DNA of 64,000 nt from an uncultured Flavobacteriales bacterium (GCA_937872175.1 CALMPI010000031.1:30398-94397), one strand, 5' to 3'. Shown: positions 55,837 through 64,000, counted from the first letter of the stretch. Program-made: numbers and translations. The notes: generated from the sequence alone by a model not told the origin.

Positions 55837-56760
55837 ATGACCCTCCAGCAGCTCCAGTACATCGTGGCCGTGGCCGACAGCGGCCAGTTCAGCAAGGCCG
55901 CGCGCCATTGCCACGTCACCCAGCCCACGCTCACCATGATGGTACGCAAGCTGGAGGATGAGCTCGGCGTCACCCTCTTCCAGCGGAAGGTGCAGCCGGC
56001 CCGGCCCACGGCCGAGGGCGCGGTGCTGATCGATCAGGCGCGCGTGGTGCTGCGCGAGGCGGGCCAGTTCCGCGACCTGGTGAAGGAGCTGCGCACCGGC
56101 ACCTCGGGCACCTACCGCATCGGCATCCTCCCCACGCTCGCGCCCTACCTGCTGCCGCTCTTCTTGGAACGCTTCGCCGACGCGCATCCCGAGGCGGGGC
56201 TCTCCATCGATGAGCGCAGGACCAGCCGCATCCTCAAGGGCCTGCGCAGCGGCCAGCTCGACATCGGCATCCTGGCGGGACCTGTCGATGACGACGACCT
56301 CGAAGCGATCACGCTCTTCCACGAGCCCTTTCTCGTTTACCTGCCCGATGGCCATGCCCTGCTGAAGCGAAAGCGGATCGCCGCCAGGGACCTGCGCAAG
56401 GCCCCGCTGTGGGTGCTGAGCGAGGGCCATTGCCTGCGCGACCAGGTGCTCAGCGTGTGCCAGCAGCCCAGCGCCGCCGGCCACCGCAACATCCATTACA
56501 GCACCGGCAGCATCGAGACGCTCAAGCGGATGGTGGGCAGTGGCAACGGGCTCACGCTCGTCCCCGAGCTGAGCGTGCGCGGGGACGAACGCAACGTGCG
56601 CCGCTTCGAGGCGCCCGAGCCCGTGCGCGAGGTGGTGCTCGTGGTGCGCAGACCCTTCGTGCGGCGCAAGGCCCTCGACGCCCTGGCGGAAGCGATCACC
56701 GCATCGGTGCCGAAACGGTTCAGGAGCGTGGAGAAGGCGGTGGTGCCGGTGGTCGGGTGA
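55837..56760 (+). CDS. oxyR: Hydrogen-peroxide-inducible activator OxyR
   Basis: LysR-type regulator of 307 residues. The N-terminal helix-turn-helix reads LQYIVAVADSGQFSKAARHCHVTQPTLTMM over two stretches, and the sensor domain contains GHCLRDQVLSVC, in which C199 and C208 fall at exactly the residue numbers of the E. coli OxyR redox pair. Peroxide would oxidise them to a disulphide and switch on katG. ATG 55837 is the normal family start, and the palindrome upstream of it fits autoregulation. The convergent membrane protein gene follows after 11 bases. Confidence 0.95.
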   Translation: MTLQQLQYIVAVADSGQFSKAARHCHVTQPTLTMMVRKLEDELGVTLFQRKVQPARPTAEGAVLIDQARVVLREAGQFRDLVKELRTGTSGTYRIGILPTLAPYLLPLFLERFADAHPEAGLSIDERRTSRILKGLRSGQLDIGILAGPVDDDDLEAITLFHEPFLVYLPDGHALLKRKRIAARDLRKAPLWVLSEGHCLRDQVLSVCQQPSAAGHRNIHYSTGSIETLKRMVGSGNGLTLVPELSVRGDERNVRRFEAPEPVREVVLVVRRPFVRRKALDALAEAITASVPKRFRSVEKAVVPVVG

Positions 56761-56771
56761 TCAACGACCGA

Positions 56772-57518
56772 TCACCATCCGAGACCCACTTCGTCCAGCC
56801 TTGCCAGCGCCCGACGCGCCTCCCACCGCTTGGTGGCGAACATCCACCACAGTCCGCCAGGGACCGCGAGGACCAACAGGAGCATGGACCAGCGCGCACC
56901 CTCCATGGCGTGCGTGCGCACCACCTGGACCAGGAAGCCGACCGTGACCAAGGTCGCGATCAACGCCACCCGTGCCGGCCACGGCGAAGGCATGCTGTCC
57001 GAGCCCGCCGTGAGGTCGCGGAAGGCCAGGGTATCAAACTCATTCCGGCCACCGCGCCCGACCATCGCTTCCACGCGATGACCAGGCCGTACGGGCGTTC
57101 CCGCGCGCTCGTCCACCAGAACGCGCTCGCCGTCCTCCAGTTCGATCACGAAGTACACCACCGTGTGGTGGCCCTCGCGCGACAGGTCGTCCCGCGACCG
57201 GTTGCGCTCCTTGTGCTTCACGGTACCGCGGATCACGCGCGTCCCGGCCCAGGGTCCGAGCGAACGCTTCAACAGCTTCCACCGCGCACCGTGCCCTTGG
57301 TCCGTATGCCCGTTGTAGATCGAGGTGACCAATACACCGTCAGCGGCCAGCTCCATGACCACCTCGTCACCAAGGTTCAGGCCCAACCGCGCGGTCTCCC
57401 GCAGCTCCAGCTTCAGCTGCCGGTCACCCACGGTGAGGTGATGCCTCCGCATCCGGATGCCGTCATCGTCGAAGTACGTTGCCTGGTCAAGCTTGGTGAT
57501 ACGCCCCTGCATGGTCAT
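56772..57518 (-). CDS. Hypothetical membrane protein
   Basis: Protein of 248 residues that I do not recognise. The first 170 residues look like a small beta-rich soluble domain (QGRITKLDQATYFDDDG, LGDEVVMELAADGVLV, THVIRGTVKH-like TRVIRGTVKHKERN, TVVYFVIELEDGERVLVDE, GHRVEAMVGRGG). Two transmembrane helices follow (ARVALIATLVTVGFLVQVV and WSMLLLVLAVPGGLWWMF), then a short basic tail. The layout suggests a membrane-anchored OB- or SH3-like domain. ATG 57518 is used; a GATCTTGC box lies 11 nt before it. It is convergent with oxyR. Confidence 0.65.
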   Translation of the reverse strand: MTMQGRITKLDQATYFDDDGIRMRRHHLTVGDRQLKLELRETARLGLNLGDEVVMELAADGVLVTSIYNGHTDQGHGARWKLLKRSLGPWAGTRVIRGTVKHKERNRSRDDLSREGHHTVVYFVIELEDGERVLVDERAGTPVRPGHRVEAMVGRGGRNEFDTLAFRDLTAGSDSMPSPWPARVALIATLVTVGFLVQVVRTHAMEGARWSMLLLVLAVPGGLWWMFATKRWEARRALARLDEVGLGW

Positions 57519-57529
57519 CGGTCGCTGCC

Positions 57530-57537
57530 GCAAGATC
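57530..57537 (-). promoter_or_regulatory. -7-like box of the gene at 56772
   Basis: GATCTTGC, 11 nt before the ATG at 57518. Confidence 0.3.
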
Positions 57538-57564
57538 GGCGTTCGTGCCTTCCGGGTGCACGGC

Positions 57565-57572
57565 TATCTTGC
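57565..57572 (+). promoter_or_regulatory. Possible -7 box upstream of the DUF4386 gene
   Basis: TATCTTGC, 157 nt before the ATG at 57730. No gene is seen in the gap, so a long leader or a small RNA would be implied. Confidence 0.25.
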
Positions 57573-57729
57573 GGCCGATACCGGCGCGAGCACGACCTGA
57601 CCCGCGCCCTCGTTCACCCCGGGCCGCGTGGCGGTCCCAGAGCGGGATCCCGCATCCGCTCGGTCAGGTCGGTCCATCGGCGTTCCGGTCAACACGGACG
57701 ATGGACCATCCCCGATACCGCAGATCACC

Positions 57730-58350
57730 ATGACCCACCGCAGCCTTTCCATCCTTGCCGGCATCAGCTACTGGATCATCTTCTTCGCGGCCATCTTCGC
57801 CAACTTCATGATGCTCGAGCGCATCAAGGCCGACCCCGTGGCGGCGGTCACCGACCAGCATCTGCTCGTGCGTAGCGGCATCGTCGCGTTCATGGTCACC
57901 GTGGTGTTCGATGTGGTGGTCGCCTGGGCGCTCTACGTGCTCTTCAAGGACCACGCGCTCGCGCTGCCGGCCATGCTCTTCCGTATGATGCACGCCGCCA
58001 TCATGGCCGTGGCCGTCTTCGCGCTGCCCTTTGTGCTGCTCGAGCGCACCGCCCAGGCGATCCTGCATCAAGTGGAGGTCTTCAACACCATCTGGCTCAT
58101 CGGCCTTTTCTTCTTCGGCTTCCACCTGCTGCTCCTTGCCCGCATCCTGGGCCGGCCGCGCTTCATCGCCATTTTCCTCACCATCGCGGGGATCATGTAT
58201 GCTGTGGACACGTGCGCACATTTCCTCCTTGCCGACTACGCTGCGTACGCGGGGACCTTCCTCCTGCTGGTGGCCGTTCCCAGCATCCTGGGCGAAATGG
58301 CCTTTGCCGTGTGGCTGCTGGTGAAGGGTGGGAAGTCGGCCCGTACCTGA
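57730..58350 (+). CDS. DUF4386 family membrane protein
   Basis: Inner-membrane protein of 206 residues with six hydrophobic segments. The pattern is that of DUF4386: SILAGISYWIIFFAAIFANF in the first helix, VAFMVTVVFDVVVAWALYVLF, RMMHAAIMAVAVF, WLIGLFFFGFHLLLLARIL and AGIMYAVDTCAHFLL. Function unknown for the whole family. The start at 57730 places the first helix at the N terminus; upstream in-frame codons lie in a region without coding character. It is convergent with the peptidase-like gene at 58358, 7 bases apart. Confidence 0.82.
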   Translation: MTHRSLSILAGISYWIIFFAAIFANFMMLERIKADPVAAVTDQHLLVRSGIVAFMVTVVFDVVVAWALYVLFKDHALALPAMLFRMMHAAIMAVAVFALPFVLLERTAQAILHQVEVFNTIWLIGLFFFGFHLLLLARILGRPRFIAIFLTIAGIMYAVDTCAHFLLADYAAYAGTFLLLVAVPSILGEMAFAVWLLVKGGKSART

Positions 58351-58357
58351 CCATTGA

Positions 58358-59302
58358 TCAACGGGCCTGCGGAGGAGGCGCATACCGGCTGCGCCGCACC
58401 ACCTTTGCCGCCGATCCGGTGCGCAACAGGACGCGCAATGCCCTGCGCTTGTCAGCCGCCCGCGCGTAGTACGCCGCCGCGATGCGCTCGCCCATGAAGT
58501 AGCCCAGGTCCGCCGGGCGGTCCTTGCTGGCGGGCCCCTGGTACAGCCAGTCCGAAATGGCGTTGCCCCGCATGGCCCCTTGGAACTCCAGCCAGAGCGC
58601 GGCTTCGTGGGCCATGCCGTAGGCCTGCAACTGCTCGTTGATGCTGACGCCGGCCACTTCACGCGCCACCAGGTCCGCCGTTCCCTCCATGAGCGCCTGG
58701 GTGCGCAGGCGGCTGGTGAGCAGGCCCCACACCGCCCGTGGGCCGATGCGCTGGCGGGTATGCACCGCCTCGTGCGCCACAAAGGCCACCGACTGGTCCG
58801 TGGGGCGTATCGCACTGCGCAACCAGCTGCTCAGCTCATGCGTGTCCGTGGTGCTGTCCGCGCACACGATCTCCGAACCGATCAGGATCCGATCGCCCGA
58901 AACGGTTCCACCCGTGGACAGGCGACCGATGGCAAAGCAGACATCAGGCCGCTTGAAACCCGGCAGCTCGCGCTCGTAGCGGTCCAGCACGGCATCGATC
59001 GCAGCTTCCCGCTCGTGGATGCGCAGGGTGTTGGGCCGCACCGAGGACCAAAACGCGCTGTGCCAGGCCGCATCGGCATAGTGCTCGGCCCCGAGGTCAC
59101 GCACCTTCATGAAGCGTTTGAGGCCCTCGGAGGCGCGGTCCAGGTACAGGCGCTGAAAACAGGCCACACTGTCCGCACGGTCCTTCGCCGTGGTCAACGC
59201 ATCGTACGCCTCCCAGAAACGCGGGATGTCCTCGGTGATGATGCGCTGGGCCTGCAAAGGGCCACAGAGCGGAACGAGCAAGGGAAGCCATCCAAGGCGC
59301 AT
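58358..59302 (-). CDS. DUF2268-like probable zinc metallopeptidase
   Basis: Exported protein of 314 residues with a signal peptide (LGWLPLLVPLCGPLQAQ). A short gluzincin-type motif H177-E178-x2-H181 stands in SVAFVAHEAVHTRQ, with E206 in ALMEGTADLVA as likely third ligand, the arrangement of DUF2268/GldB-like putative proteases. The C-terminal region has GYFMGERIAAAYYA, as in that family, then a basic end. Substrate unknown. The start at 59302 is fixed by a TACTTTCG box only 3 nt upstream; the frame to 59365 is not translated if that box is used. Confidence 0.78.
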   Translation of the reverse strand: MRLGWLPLLVPLCGPLQAQRIITEDIPRFWEAYDALTTAKDRADSVACFQRLYLDRASEGLKRFMKVRDLGAEHYADAAWHSAFWSSVRPNTLRIHEREAAIDAVLDRYERELPGFKRPDVCFAIGRLSTGGTVSGDRILIGSEIVCADSTTDTHELSSWLRSAIRPTDQSVAFVAHEAVHTRQRIGPRAVWGLLTSRLRTQALMEGTADLVAREVAGVSINEQLQAYGMAHEAALWLEFQGAMRGNAISDWLYQGPASKDRPADLGYFMGERIAAAYYARAADKRRALRVLLRTGSAAKVVRRSRYAPPPQAR

Positions 59303-59305
59303 GAC

Positions 59306-59313
59306 CGAAAGTA
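59306..59313 (-). promoter_or_regulatory. -7 box of the DUF2268-like gene, 3 nt from the ATG
   Basis: TACTTTCG, ending 3 nt before the ATG at 59302, the shortest spacing in the window. Transcription from it must start at or inside the start codon. Confidence 0.55.
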
Positions 59314-59361
59314 GCGAAGACGACCGCTTTCTGCGCATCGTCCGCTGTGGATGGCTCATTC

Positions 59362-59901
59362 TCACCGCCGCACATACTCGCTCTGCACCAGCCCTCCGGG
59401 GAAGCTGCGGCTCTCCACCAGCCGCAACGGAATGTCCTGCTCCAACGCTCCGAAGAGCCGGATGCCCTGCCCGATCAGCACAGGCACCTGGGTGACGATG
59501 AGGCGATCGATCAGACCCGCGCGCAGAAAGCGTTGCACGGTGCCACCACCGTCGATGTACAGGTGCGTGTAGCCCCGCCCGGCCAGCTGGCGCACCACCT
59601 CCTCGGGCGTGGCGTTGAGCGATTCCACATCGGCACCTTGCGCCTTAACAGCACTGAGGTCCACCGCGCCGCTGCTGAGCACGAAGACCTTCTTCGTGAA
59701 CGGCCACTGCCCGAAGCCCTGCACCACCTCATAGGTGTGGCGGCCCATCACCAGCGCATCCACGCCGGCCATGAAGGCCTCGTAGCCGTGATCGCCCATC
59801 GGAGCGCTGCCATCGCCCTCCAGAAAATCCAGCGCACCATCAGTGCGCGCGATGAAGCCATCGAGGCTGAGGCCGCAGAAGACAGAGCAGATGACGGGCA
59901 T
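59362..59901 (-). CDS. Dihydrofolate reductase family protein (RibD C-terminal domain)
   Basis: Protein of 179 residues with the RibD-C/DHFR fold. The family start VICSVFCGLSLDGFIART, then GVDALVMGRHTYEVV, and YTHLYIDGGGTVQRFLRAGLIDRLIVTQVPVLIGQGIRLFG, the NADPH-binding half split over two stretches, are all there. Stand-alone members reduce unknown substrates; true folate activity is doubtful. The start at 59901 follows a GATCTTTG box by 5 nt. It is divergent from the propeller protein gene at 60007 and lies head to tail with the peptidase-like gene. Confidence 0.88.
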   Translation of the reverse strand: MPVICSVFCGLSLDGFIARTDGALDFLEGDGSAPMGDHGYEAFMAGVDALVMGRHTYEVVQGFGQWPFTKKVFVLSSGAVDLSAVKAQGADVESLNATPEEVVRQLAGRGYTHLYIDGGGTVQRFLRAGLIDRLIVTQVPVLIGQGIRLFGALEQDIPLRLVESRSFPGGLVQSEYVRR

Positions 59902-59906
59902 GCCCG

Positions 59907-59914
59907 CAAAGATC
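59907..59914 (-). promoter_or_regulatory. -7-like box of the DHFR-family gene
   Basis: GATCTTTG, one mismatch to TAnnTTTG, 5 nt before the ATG at 59901. Confidence 0.45.
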
Positions 59915-59965
59915 GTGGTGATGCAGGACGGACGGCACAAGGCCATCCGGTCCGCGCACGCCACC

Positions 59966-59973
59966 TATCTTCA
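59966..59973 (+). promoter_or_regulatory. -7-like box of the first propeller gene
   Basis: TATCTTCA, 6 nt before an in-frame GTG at 59980, and 33 nt before the ATG at 60007. Confidence 0.4.
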
Positions 59974-60006
59974 ACCTCCGTGATCCACTCACAGCTCATC
60001 CCATCC

Positions 60007-61689
60007 ATGAGAACGTTCCTCGCCGCACTGCTCTGCTGTGTGCTTACACGCACCTGCCCCGCGCAACCCTTCCAATGGGTGTCCACCCTGGGCGATGTCG
60101 GTGTGGACCGCACCGAGCGCATCGCCACCGACCCTTCGGGCAACGTATACATCGCGGGATCCTTCACCGGTCATCTGGACCTGGATCCGGGCCCGGGTGT
60201 TGTGGCCGACTCCACCAACGGGTCCGTCGATCTCTTCGTCCAGAAGCTTTCGCCCACGGGCGAGCTGATCTACGGACATGCCTTCGGTGGCATCGCCCAG
60301 GAAGTGGCCACCAGCATCACGGCCGATGCGGCGGGCAACGCGTACATCACCGGCTACATCCAAAGTCCGTTCGATGCGGACCCGGGCCCGGGCAGTTTCC
60401 TCATCGGCCCGGCCGGGATCCTCGATGTCCTCATCCTCAAGCTCGACCCAACGGGCAACTTCCTTTGGGCGCACGTCATCGGCGGAGCCACTTTGGAGAA
60501 CGGACGCGCCATCGCACTTGACGCCGCATCCAATATCCACGTCGCCGGGTACTTCACGGGAACGATCGACTTCGACCCCGGCCCTGGCACGAACTTCCTC
60601 ACCTCCGCCGGTGGCAACGACATCTTCGTCCTGAAGCTCGACCCTGACGGCACCTTCCTATGGGCGGCGACCATGGGCGGCCCCGGCATGGACATCGCCG
60701 AGGCCATCGCCGTCGACGACCTGGGGAACGTGATCACCACAGGTACGGTCGCCGACTCCGCCGACCTCGACCCGGGCCCGGGCATCACCACGCTCACCTC
60801 CGCCGGCGGGCTTGACGTCTTCGTCTCCAAGCTCGATGCCAACGGCGATCATGTGTGGGCGAAGGGCTTCGGCGGCCTGTCCAGCGAGGATGCCGGACGG
60901 TCCATCGCCATCAACAGCCTTGGCGAGGTCCACGTCGCCGGCCATTTCGCCAACAGCGTCGACTTCGACCCCGATCCGGCCGTGTACCAACTGTCCGCCG
61001 TTGGGAGCATCGATGCCTTCATCACCGCCTTCGATGCCGCCGGCTCCCACCTCTGGGCCGCCCGCATCGGCTCCACCGGCGAGGACCGCGGCTACGCGCT
61101 CGTTGCCGATCCGACCGACCAGCTTTTCCTCACCGGCTTCTTCTCCGGCACCGCCGACCTCGACCCCGGACCGGGCAGCGCCCCTGCGCTTTCCCTCGGC
61201 GGCACCGACGCGTTCGTCCTCCGGCTGGACCCGACCGGCGCGCTCCTCGGCGCCCTCACCTTCGGCGGCACCGGTGACGACCGCGGCAACGCCCTCGCCG
61301 TGATGATGGACGGTTCGTTCGCCGTCGGCGGGCGCTTCCAGGACACCGTGGACTTCGACCCCGGCATCGGCGACGTGCTCCGCGCATCCGCCGGCCTGGA
61401 AGACGCGTTCGTGGTGCGGTTCGGCGATTTCAGCACGGGCATCACCAACGCGGGCACCGCTTCCCTGCGTCCATTCCCCAACCCCGCCACCGACCGCCTC
61501 ACGGTGCCGTGCGCGGCCTGCTCCGGCACCTGGCCCTACTGGGTTCTGGACGGCCTTGGCCGTGTGCTGCTGCACGGTGCCCTGAACGGGCCGGCCGGCC
61601 TCCTGGACATCAGCACCCTGCCGTCCGGAACCTATCTGCTGCGCACCGGCGCGGCGCCCCAGCAGGTCCTGCGTTTCGTGAAGCTGTGA
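60007..61689 (+). CDS. SBBP-type seven-repeat T9SS protein (DxDPGPG repeats)
   Basis: Secreted protein of 560 residues. A signal peptide (TFLAALLCCVLTRTCPAQ) is followed by seven propeller repeats, each about 60 residues, with an ADLDPGPG-type turn, a GGxDxFVxKLDxxGxxLWA strand pair and a GNVYIAGSF-like strand. Repeated acidic turns could hold calcium. The last stretch (LRPFPNPATDRLTVPC to SGTYLLRTG) is a type A sorting domain. The start is either ATG 60007 or, if the -7 box at 59966 is used, GTG 59980. The next gene is a paralogue with a different base composition. Confidence 0.87.
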   Translation: MRTFLAALLCCVLTRTCPAQPFQWVSTLGDVGVDRTERIATDPSGNVYIAGSFTGHLDLDPGPGVVADSTNGSVDLFVQKLSPTGELIYGHAFGGIAQEVATSITADAAGNAYITGYIQSPFDADPGPGSFLIGPAGILDVLILKLDPTGNFLWAHVIGGATLENGRAIALDAASNIHVAGYFTGTIDFDPGPGTNFLTSAGGNDIFVLKLDPDGTFLWAATMGGPGMDIAEAIAVDDLGNVITTGTVADSADLDPGPGITTLTSAGGLDVFVSKLDANGDHVWAKGFGGLSSEDAGRSIAINSLGEVHVAGHFANSVDFDPDPAVYQLSAVGSIDAFITAFDAAGSHLWAARIGSTGEDRGYALVADPTDQLFLTGFFSGTADLDPGPGSAPALSLGGTDAFVLRLDPTGALLGALTFGGTGDDRGNALAVMMDGSFAVGGRFQDTVDFDPGIGDVLRASAGLEDAFVVRFGDFSTGITNAGTASLRPFPNPATDRLTVPCAACSGTWPYWVLDGLGRVLLHGALNGPAGLLDISTLPSGTYLLRTGAAPQQVLRFVKL

Positions 61690-61956
61690 AGAAGGACAGA
61701 AGCTCCGCCTACCACGATGCAGCATGGGGCCACCCCTTCCGCTGGAGAGGGATGCCGATGCTCCAGCGTGCGGGAGCCGGTGGTTGAAATGCGCCGCTTG
61801 GTGATGGGGAGGCCGCTCGATCCCGGCACAAGGCCGGGACAGCGGACAGATTCGGTGGAGGTTGGGGATGACACCCAACTTTTGTCGGGTTTGGGAAATC
61901 ACCATGCGGCAGTATAGATTCGCAATCCACCCTTGTGCCCAAAGACCAAGAGCAAC
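61690..61956. other. Gap between the two propeller genes
   Basis: No gene is seen. It holds a short perfect hairpin at 61821-61839 (TCCCGGC with GCCGGGA around five bases) without a T-run, and a full promoter at 61890-61922. Confidence 0.6.
61890..61922 (+). promoter_or_regulatory. Full Bacteroidota promoter (-33 and -7) of the second propeller gene
   Basis: TTTG at 61890-61893 and TAGATTCG at 61915-61922 are 21 bases apart, fitting the known TTTG-N19-21-TAnnTTTG promoter. The ATG follows 34 nt downstream. It is the clearest two-part promoter in the window. Confidence 0.6.
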
Positions 61957-63630
61957 ATGAGTAGACTCAGGGCCATTCTGCTGCATATAGTCCTCATATT
62001 CTTGACGGCGTATTCTTCCGCCCAAGCACCTAATTGGATATGGGCAAGTAGCTCCGGATCTGTCAGCAATGATTACAGCAATGCCGTTTGCACGAATGCT
62101 GATGGCAATGTTTACATGACAGGCACCTTTCAAGGTGCCAGTATCACGTTCGGATCATACACCCTGCAGAACACGAGCGAAGGGTTCCTGGACTTCTTCG
62201 TGGTGAAGTATGACGCCCAAGGGAATGTCGTATGGGCGGTCAGTGATGGCGGAACGAAGGATGACTATGCCTACGGCATCTGTGTTGACCTGGCAGGCAA
62301 TGTCTTCATAACCGGGTACTTCAACAGCCCCTCGCTTGCCATCGGGTCCTCGACACTCACGAACATTTCGACTTCGGTGAATGCTCCGGATGTTTTCGTA
62401 GCGAAGTATGATTCAGGAGGTGCTGCCATTTGGGGAAAGAGCAGTGATTCTGGCCCAACACAAGAGTACGCGCGTGCATACGGGATAGGTTCGGATGCAG
62501 CTGGGAACGTCTATGTCACAGGTCATTACGGATATAGCTCGGCTGTCAGCTTCGATGGGTATACACTTCAGAGCTATGGGTCGCTCGATATGTTCCTGGT
62601 CAAGTATGACACCGATGGCAACGTTCAATGGGCCAATAGAATGGGGGGCTCTGATATTGATGGCGCACAAGCCATCCACGTGGACGCGAATGGCAATTCT
62701 TACATCACCGGCTGGTTCATCAACTCAGCCGATTTTGGCGGAGTTTCCTTGATAAGTACGAACACAGCGTATCAGGAGATCTGTGTTGCCAAGTATGACA
62801 ACAATGGCAATTGTGTTTGGGCCAATTATGCGCTGGTACCGTATGCGGGCAACTACGCCAACGGAACGGGCATCGCTGTAGATCAGCTGGGTAACGCGTA
62901 TATCACTGGCTACTATCAATATTCCATCAACTTTGGTCAAGACACATTAAGCAATGCTGGGAACCGAGGCATCTTCGTCGCTAAGTACGGTAGTGATGGC
63001 ACCCCGCTTTGGGGAAGAAGCCCGGGAGGCACCGGCACGGACTACGGCTCAGGGGTTTCCGTTGAACCCGATGGCAATGTGCTGTATACCGGTTACTTTC
63101 AAAGTGCCTTCCTGAATTTCGGAGGTTTTCCGGTCATCAACGCCAATGTGGGGTTCTACGATGGCTTCGTGGCACGATACGACACCAATGGGAATGCCTT
63201 GGGAGCAACGGGCATTGGAGGACCAGGTGATGAGTATGCCATGGCTGTGGCATCAAGCCCGGATGGGGAACTGTATTCAACGGGCTACTTCGGCAGCTAC
63301 TCGCTGAATTTCTCAGGCAATATTCTGGTCAATTCGGGCAGTAATGACACCTACCTGGCCAAGCTAGATCGCAATGGCTTTGTGAGCGTACCTGCAATTG
63401 AAGGGCTAAAGGATGTCCGCCTATTCCCCAATCCCGCTCATGACCAGATCAATGTGGTTTCCGAAGGACCTACGCAGATCCGCGTCTATGATCTGGCTTC
63501 AAGGAAGGTCTTGGAGCATCACTTCACGAATATGACGACCATCGATGTCGGCGGAATGCCTGCGGGGCTCTATGTGTATGAGTTGATGCGTAGTGGCACA
63601 CTCGTGAAAGGGAAGTTCATTCGGGAGTAG
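61957..63630 (+). CDS. SBBP-type seven-repeat T9SS protein, low G+C paralogue
   Basis: Secreted protein of 557 residues, a paralogue of its upstream neighbour. The signal peptide (LRAILLHIVLIFLTAYSSAQ) precedes seven repeats with FVAKYDxxGNxxWA strand pairs and GNVYVTGHY-, GNSYITGWF- and GNAYITGYY-like strands; the DPGPG turns are replaced by FG-S-TL turns. The C terminus (VRLFPNPAHDQINVVS to GLYVYELMRSGTLVKG) is a type A sorting domain. G+C is about half, clearly below the neighbours, with A/T-ending codons, so it may be a late arrival. A full promoter lies upstream. Confidence 0.87.
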   Translation: MSRLRAILLHIVLIFLTAYSSAQAPNWIWASSSGSVSNDYSNAVCTNADGNVYMTGTFQGASITFGSYTLQNTSEGFLDFFVVKYDAQGNVVWAVSDGGTKDDYAYGICVDLAGNVFITGYFNSPSLAIGSSTLTNISTSVNAPDVFVAKYDSGGAAIWGKSSDSGPTQEYARAYGIGSDAAGNVYVTGHYGYSSAVSFDGYTLQSYGSLDMFLVKYDTDGNVQWANRMGGSDIDGAQAIHVDANGNSYITGWFINSADFGGVSLISTNTAYQEICVAKYDNNGNCVWANYALVPYAGNYANGTGIAVDQLGNAYITGYYQYSINFGQDTLSNAGNRGIFVAKYGSDGTPLWGRSPGGTGTDYGSGVSVEPDGNVLYTGYFQSAFLNFGGFPVINANVGFYDGFVARYDTNGNALGATGIGGPGDEYAMAVASSPDGELYSTGYFGSYSLNFSGNILVNSGSNDTYLAKLDRNGFVSVPAIEGLKDVRLFPNPAHDQINVVSEGPTQIRVYDLASRKVLEHHFTNMTTIDVGGMPAGLYVYELMRSGTLVKGKFIRE

Positions 63631-63737
63631 CACGTGGTACACGTCCTTCTTTTCAATGAAGGTTGTCGATGTCTGTGGAACACGGCTGCTAGCCGCAGGG
63701 TCGTCGCCAAATGCACGACAGACCCGGCGGAGGTTTA

Positions 63738-63748
63738 GGAGGACACCC
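63738..63748 (+). repeat. Direct repeat copy 1
   Basis: GGAGGACACCC, identical to the copy at 63815-63825, start-to-start distance 77 bases. Confidence 0.5.
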
Positions 63749-63814
63749 TGCAGCGGTCAAACAACTGCACTGACCGCATCGCGCCCGTGCTGGCGCGCGC
63801 GGGAAGAGGCTTGG

Positions 63815-63825
63815 GGAGGACACCC
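63815..63825 (+). repeat. Direct repeat copy 2
   Basis: GGAGGACACCC, the second copy of the repeat at 63738-63748, in non-coding DNA. Confidence 0.5.
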
Positions 63826-64000
63826 GGAGGTACCCTGGCCCACCGGTGGACCCTGCGGTACTATCAGCCCGGGGGGGCCGTTCTACATTGTCCGGCCACG
63901 ATGATCGATCGTCCAGCGAACAAGCTTTCCCAAGGGCAGGCTGCATGTGTAAGCACCCCCTGAAACAGGTGCAGGTGAAAGTAGAAACACCTAACCTTGA

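Larger units (their letters stand above)
63631..64000. other. Non-coding right edge with short repeats
   Basis: No frame here looks like a protein. It contains an 11-base direct repeat GGAGGACACCC at 63738-63748 and 63815-63825, and a 7-bp inverted repeat GCGGTCA/TGACCGC at 63753-63777 between them. No terminator with a T-run is seen after the last gene. On the minus strand a TACTTTCA octamer near 63980 could be a promoter for a gene outside the window. Confidence 0.5.

Noticed and set aside
63656..63904. 82-residue frame at the right edge
   Set aside because: Arg/Pro/Gly-rich, no homology-like motif and no promoter; judged random.

Overview
The window reads as a chromosomal segment of a high-G+C member of the Bacteroidota, most likely Flavobacteriales. 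Three things point there: about seven secreted proteins, at least six of them ending in a type IX secretion (T9SS) sorting domain; families largely confined to this phylum (DUF4783, DUF4834, GEVED, YfhO-type); and Bacteroidota -7 promoter boxes (TAnnTTTG and the variant TAnnTTCG) in front of many genes, with no Shine-Dalgarno pattern. Coding density is very high, mostly with ATGA-type overlaps. No rRNA, tRNA, CRISPR array, transposase or phage gene was seen.

Layout. 0.2-8.1 kb: an orphan OmpR-type response regulator, then a menaquinone operon menI-menF-menD-menB-menA-menC-menE. 8.1-13.9 kb: rluD, a T9SS protein and a PASTA protein on the minus strand, divergent from ddl, then rdgB. 14.0-23.9 kb: a surface-glycan locus with a flippase, four glycosyltransferases, three methyltransferases and a polytopic membrane protein. 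23.9-30.3 kb: housekeeping genes rlmH, DUF4783, nadC and yihY, an M1 peptidase fused to a probable outer-membrane barrel, and a DUF2147 protein. 30.3-35.3 kb: a lower-G+C patch with an NHL-repeat T9SS protein, a methyltransferase, a second flippase and a polysialyltransferase-like protein. 35.3-46.3 kb: one long minus-strand run, DUF4834 - yfhO - glycosyltransferase - a compact six-gene nonulosonic acid (sialic-acid-like sugar) operon. 46.3-53.3 kb: a DEAD-box helicase, an AlkD-like protein, a LOG-family protein, DUF2490, an SUMF1-like protein and two T9SS proteins. 53.4-56.8 kb: katG divergent from oxyR, with a repeat-rich operator between them. 56.8-64 kb: small membrane and metabolic genes, then two tandem seven-repeat T9SS propeller proteins and a non-coding end.

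How the genes work together. The menaquinone operon covers chorismate to demethylmenaquinone except MenH. The nonulosonic acid operon would make and CMP-activate a nine-carbon acidic sugar: a NeuB-type synthase, a CMP-sugar synthetase, two PLP aminotransferases, an SDR, and a GNAT domain fused to a TIM barrel. It converges directly on a flippase and polysialyltransferase-like pair that could assemble and export a polymer of that sugar. This operon, with its CBS-DegT and GNAT-TIM-barrel fusions and a cysteine-rich insertion in the class III aminotransferase, is the best candidate for an undescribed system here.

A second window-wide pattern is the -7 box lying only 3-8 nt before the start codon of many genes. 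This implies leaderless or nearly leaderless mRNAs, and it was used here to choose several starts. All functional statements come from reading protein motifs; no database search was run.
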